From positions 5,135,779-5,199,778 of the forward strand of contig CM029620.1 of assembly GCA_017311315.1 (NCBI GenBank): a stretch of DNA of 64,000 bases. Reading direction: 5' to 3'. The stretch comes from Dendrocalamus latiflorus (taxonomy: Eukaryota; Streptophyta; Magnoliopsida; Poales; Poaceae). The stretch's first letter is position 1, and each line of letters opens with the position of its first letter. This document shows positions 63,802-64,000 of the stretch, one piece after another. The notes under the pieces are model-generated. The model was not told the origin of the DNA. It saw nothing but the letters and a program-made list of their open reading frames with translations, and did no database searches. The position numbers and the translations under genes were made by a program.

Positions 63802-63811
63802 TGGTATCAGA
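63802..63811 (+). other. Primer-binding site for initiator tRNA-Met
   Basis: TGGTATCAGA, the start of the classic plant tRNA-Met primer-binding site, follows a sequence ending CTATACCATC. The element's interior would extend beyond the right edge of the window. Confidence 0.65.
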
Positions 63812-64000
63812 ACACAGCTGACACGGTAGGATCAATTTACCCGTAGTTAGATTTATTTATTTTCCTATACCAAAAAAGCCAAAAATATAAACCCTAGTTT
63901 TTGCATATGTTATTTTTCGTGAGTTTTGATAAATTTTTGTCCGTTAGAATTTTGTTTAGGTGCTGGTCGTCGTGTTCCTTTGCGTTGCTTGATCATTGTG

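Overview
The window is plant nuclear DNA from a grass, probably a panicoid/andropogonoid such as sorghum, maize, Miscanthus or sugarcane. The species is an inference. The grounds are a densely nested transposon landscape, arrays of the CACTCGGCAAAG motif typical of grass CACTA elements, GC-rich monocot-style exons, and an intron-rich MCM6 gene. Only two genes look like ordinary host genes: an 18-exon MCM6 gene (43518-49781, + strand) with an E2F-motif cluster upstream, and a single-exon gene of unknown function (27792-28535, - strand).

Left third (1-21 kb). A complete CACTA (En/Spm) transposon, 316-10521, is flanked by the 3-bp duplication AAT. It carries an intact three-exon TNP2-type transposase gene (1150 aa), an intact seven-exon TnpA/PttA-like gene (520 aa), and a captured exon of a BAHD acyltransferase. 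It sits next to the 3' part of a retroelement made of five consecutive tandem-repeat fields (10.8-15.2 kb), ending in an LTR at about 15323-15619. Then come a Tourist-like MITE (17333-17603, TSD TAA) and a 2.36-kb Mutator-like element (17621-19977, 135-bp TIRs, 10-bp TSD) that carries a plant-mobile-domain (PMD) gene.

Middle (21-43 kb). This part holds an LTR-like GC-rich block, a decayed hAT transposase, the unknown gene, and a fairly young LTR retrotransposon (30419-41338; two 248-bp LTRs, TSD CATAC). The retrotransposon has a frameshifted gag and a retropepsin but no visible reverse transcriptase or integrase. On its opposite strand it carries a spliced antisense gene (35624-38752) resembling the Transposase_28 ('putative gypsy type transposon') family, flanked on both sides by arrays of the same ~65-bp repeat.

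Right third (43-64 kb). MCM6 is followed by a hAT-like element (50836-53148, palindromic 8-bp TSD CCCATGGG) holding fragments of two unrelated host genes: a nearly complete MOZART1/GIP1 coding region with one in-frame stop, and a class XI myosin coiled-coil exon. A 274-bp Helitron, a 172-bp hAT MITE, a perfectly palindromic CT/TA/GA microsatellite, a CACTA-type end, a minisatellite, and the LTR/PBS boundary of a retrotransposon running off the right edge follow.

The main theme is gene capture and cargo by DNA transposons of three superfamilies (CACTA: BAHD; Mutator-like: PMD; hAT: MOZART1 plus myosin XI) and antisense cargo in a non-autonomous retrotransposon, all around one conserved replication gene. 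I saw no bacterial-type system, CRISPR array, tRNA or rRNA.
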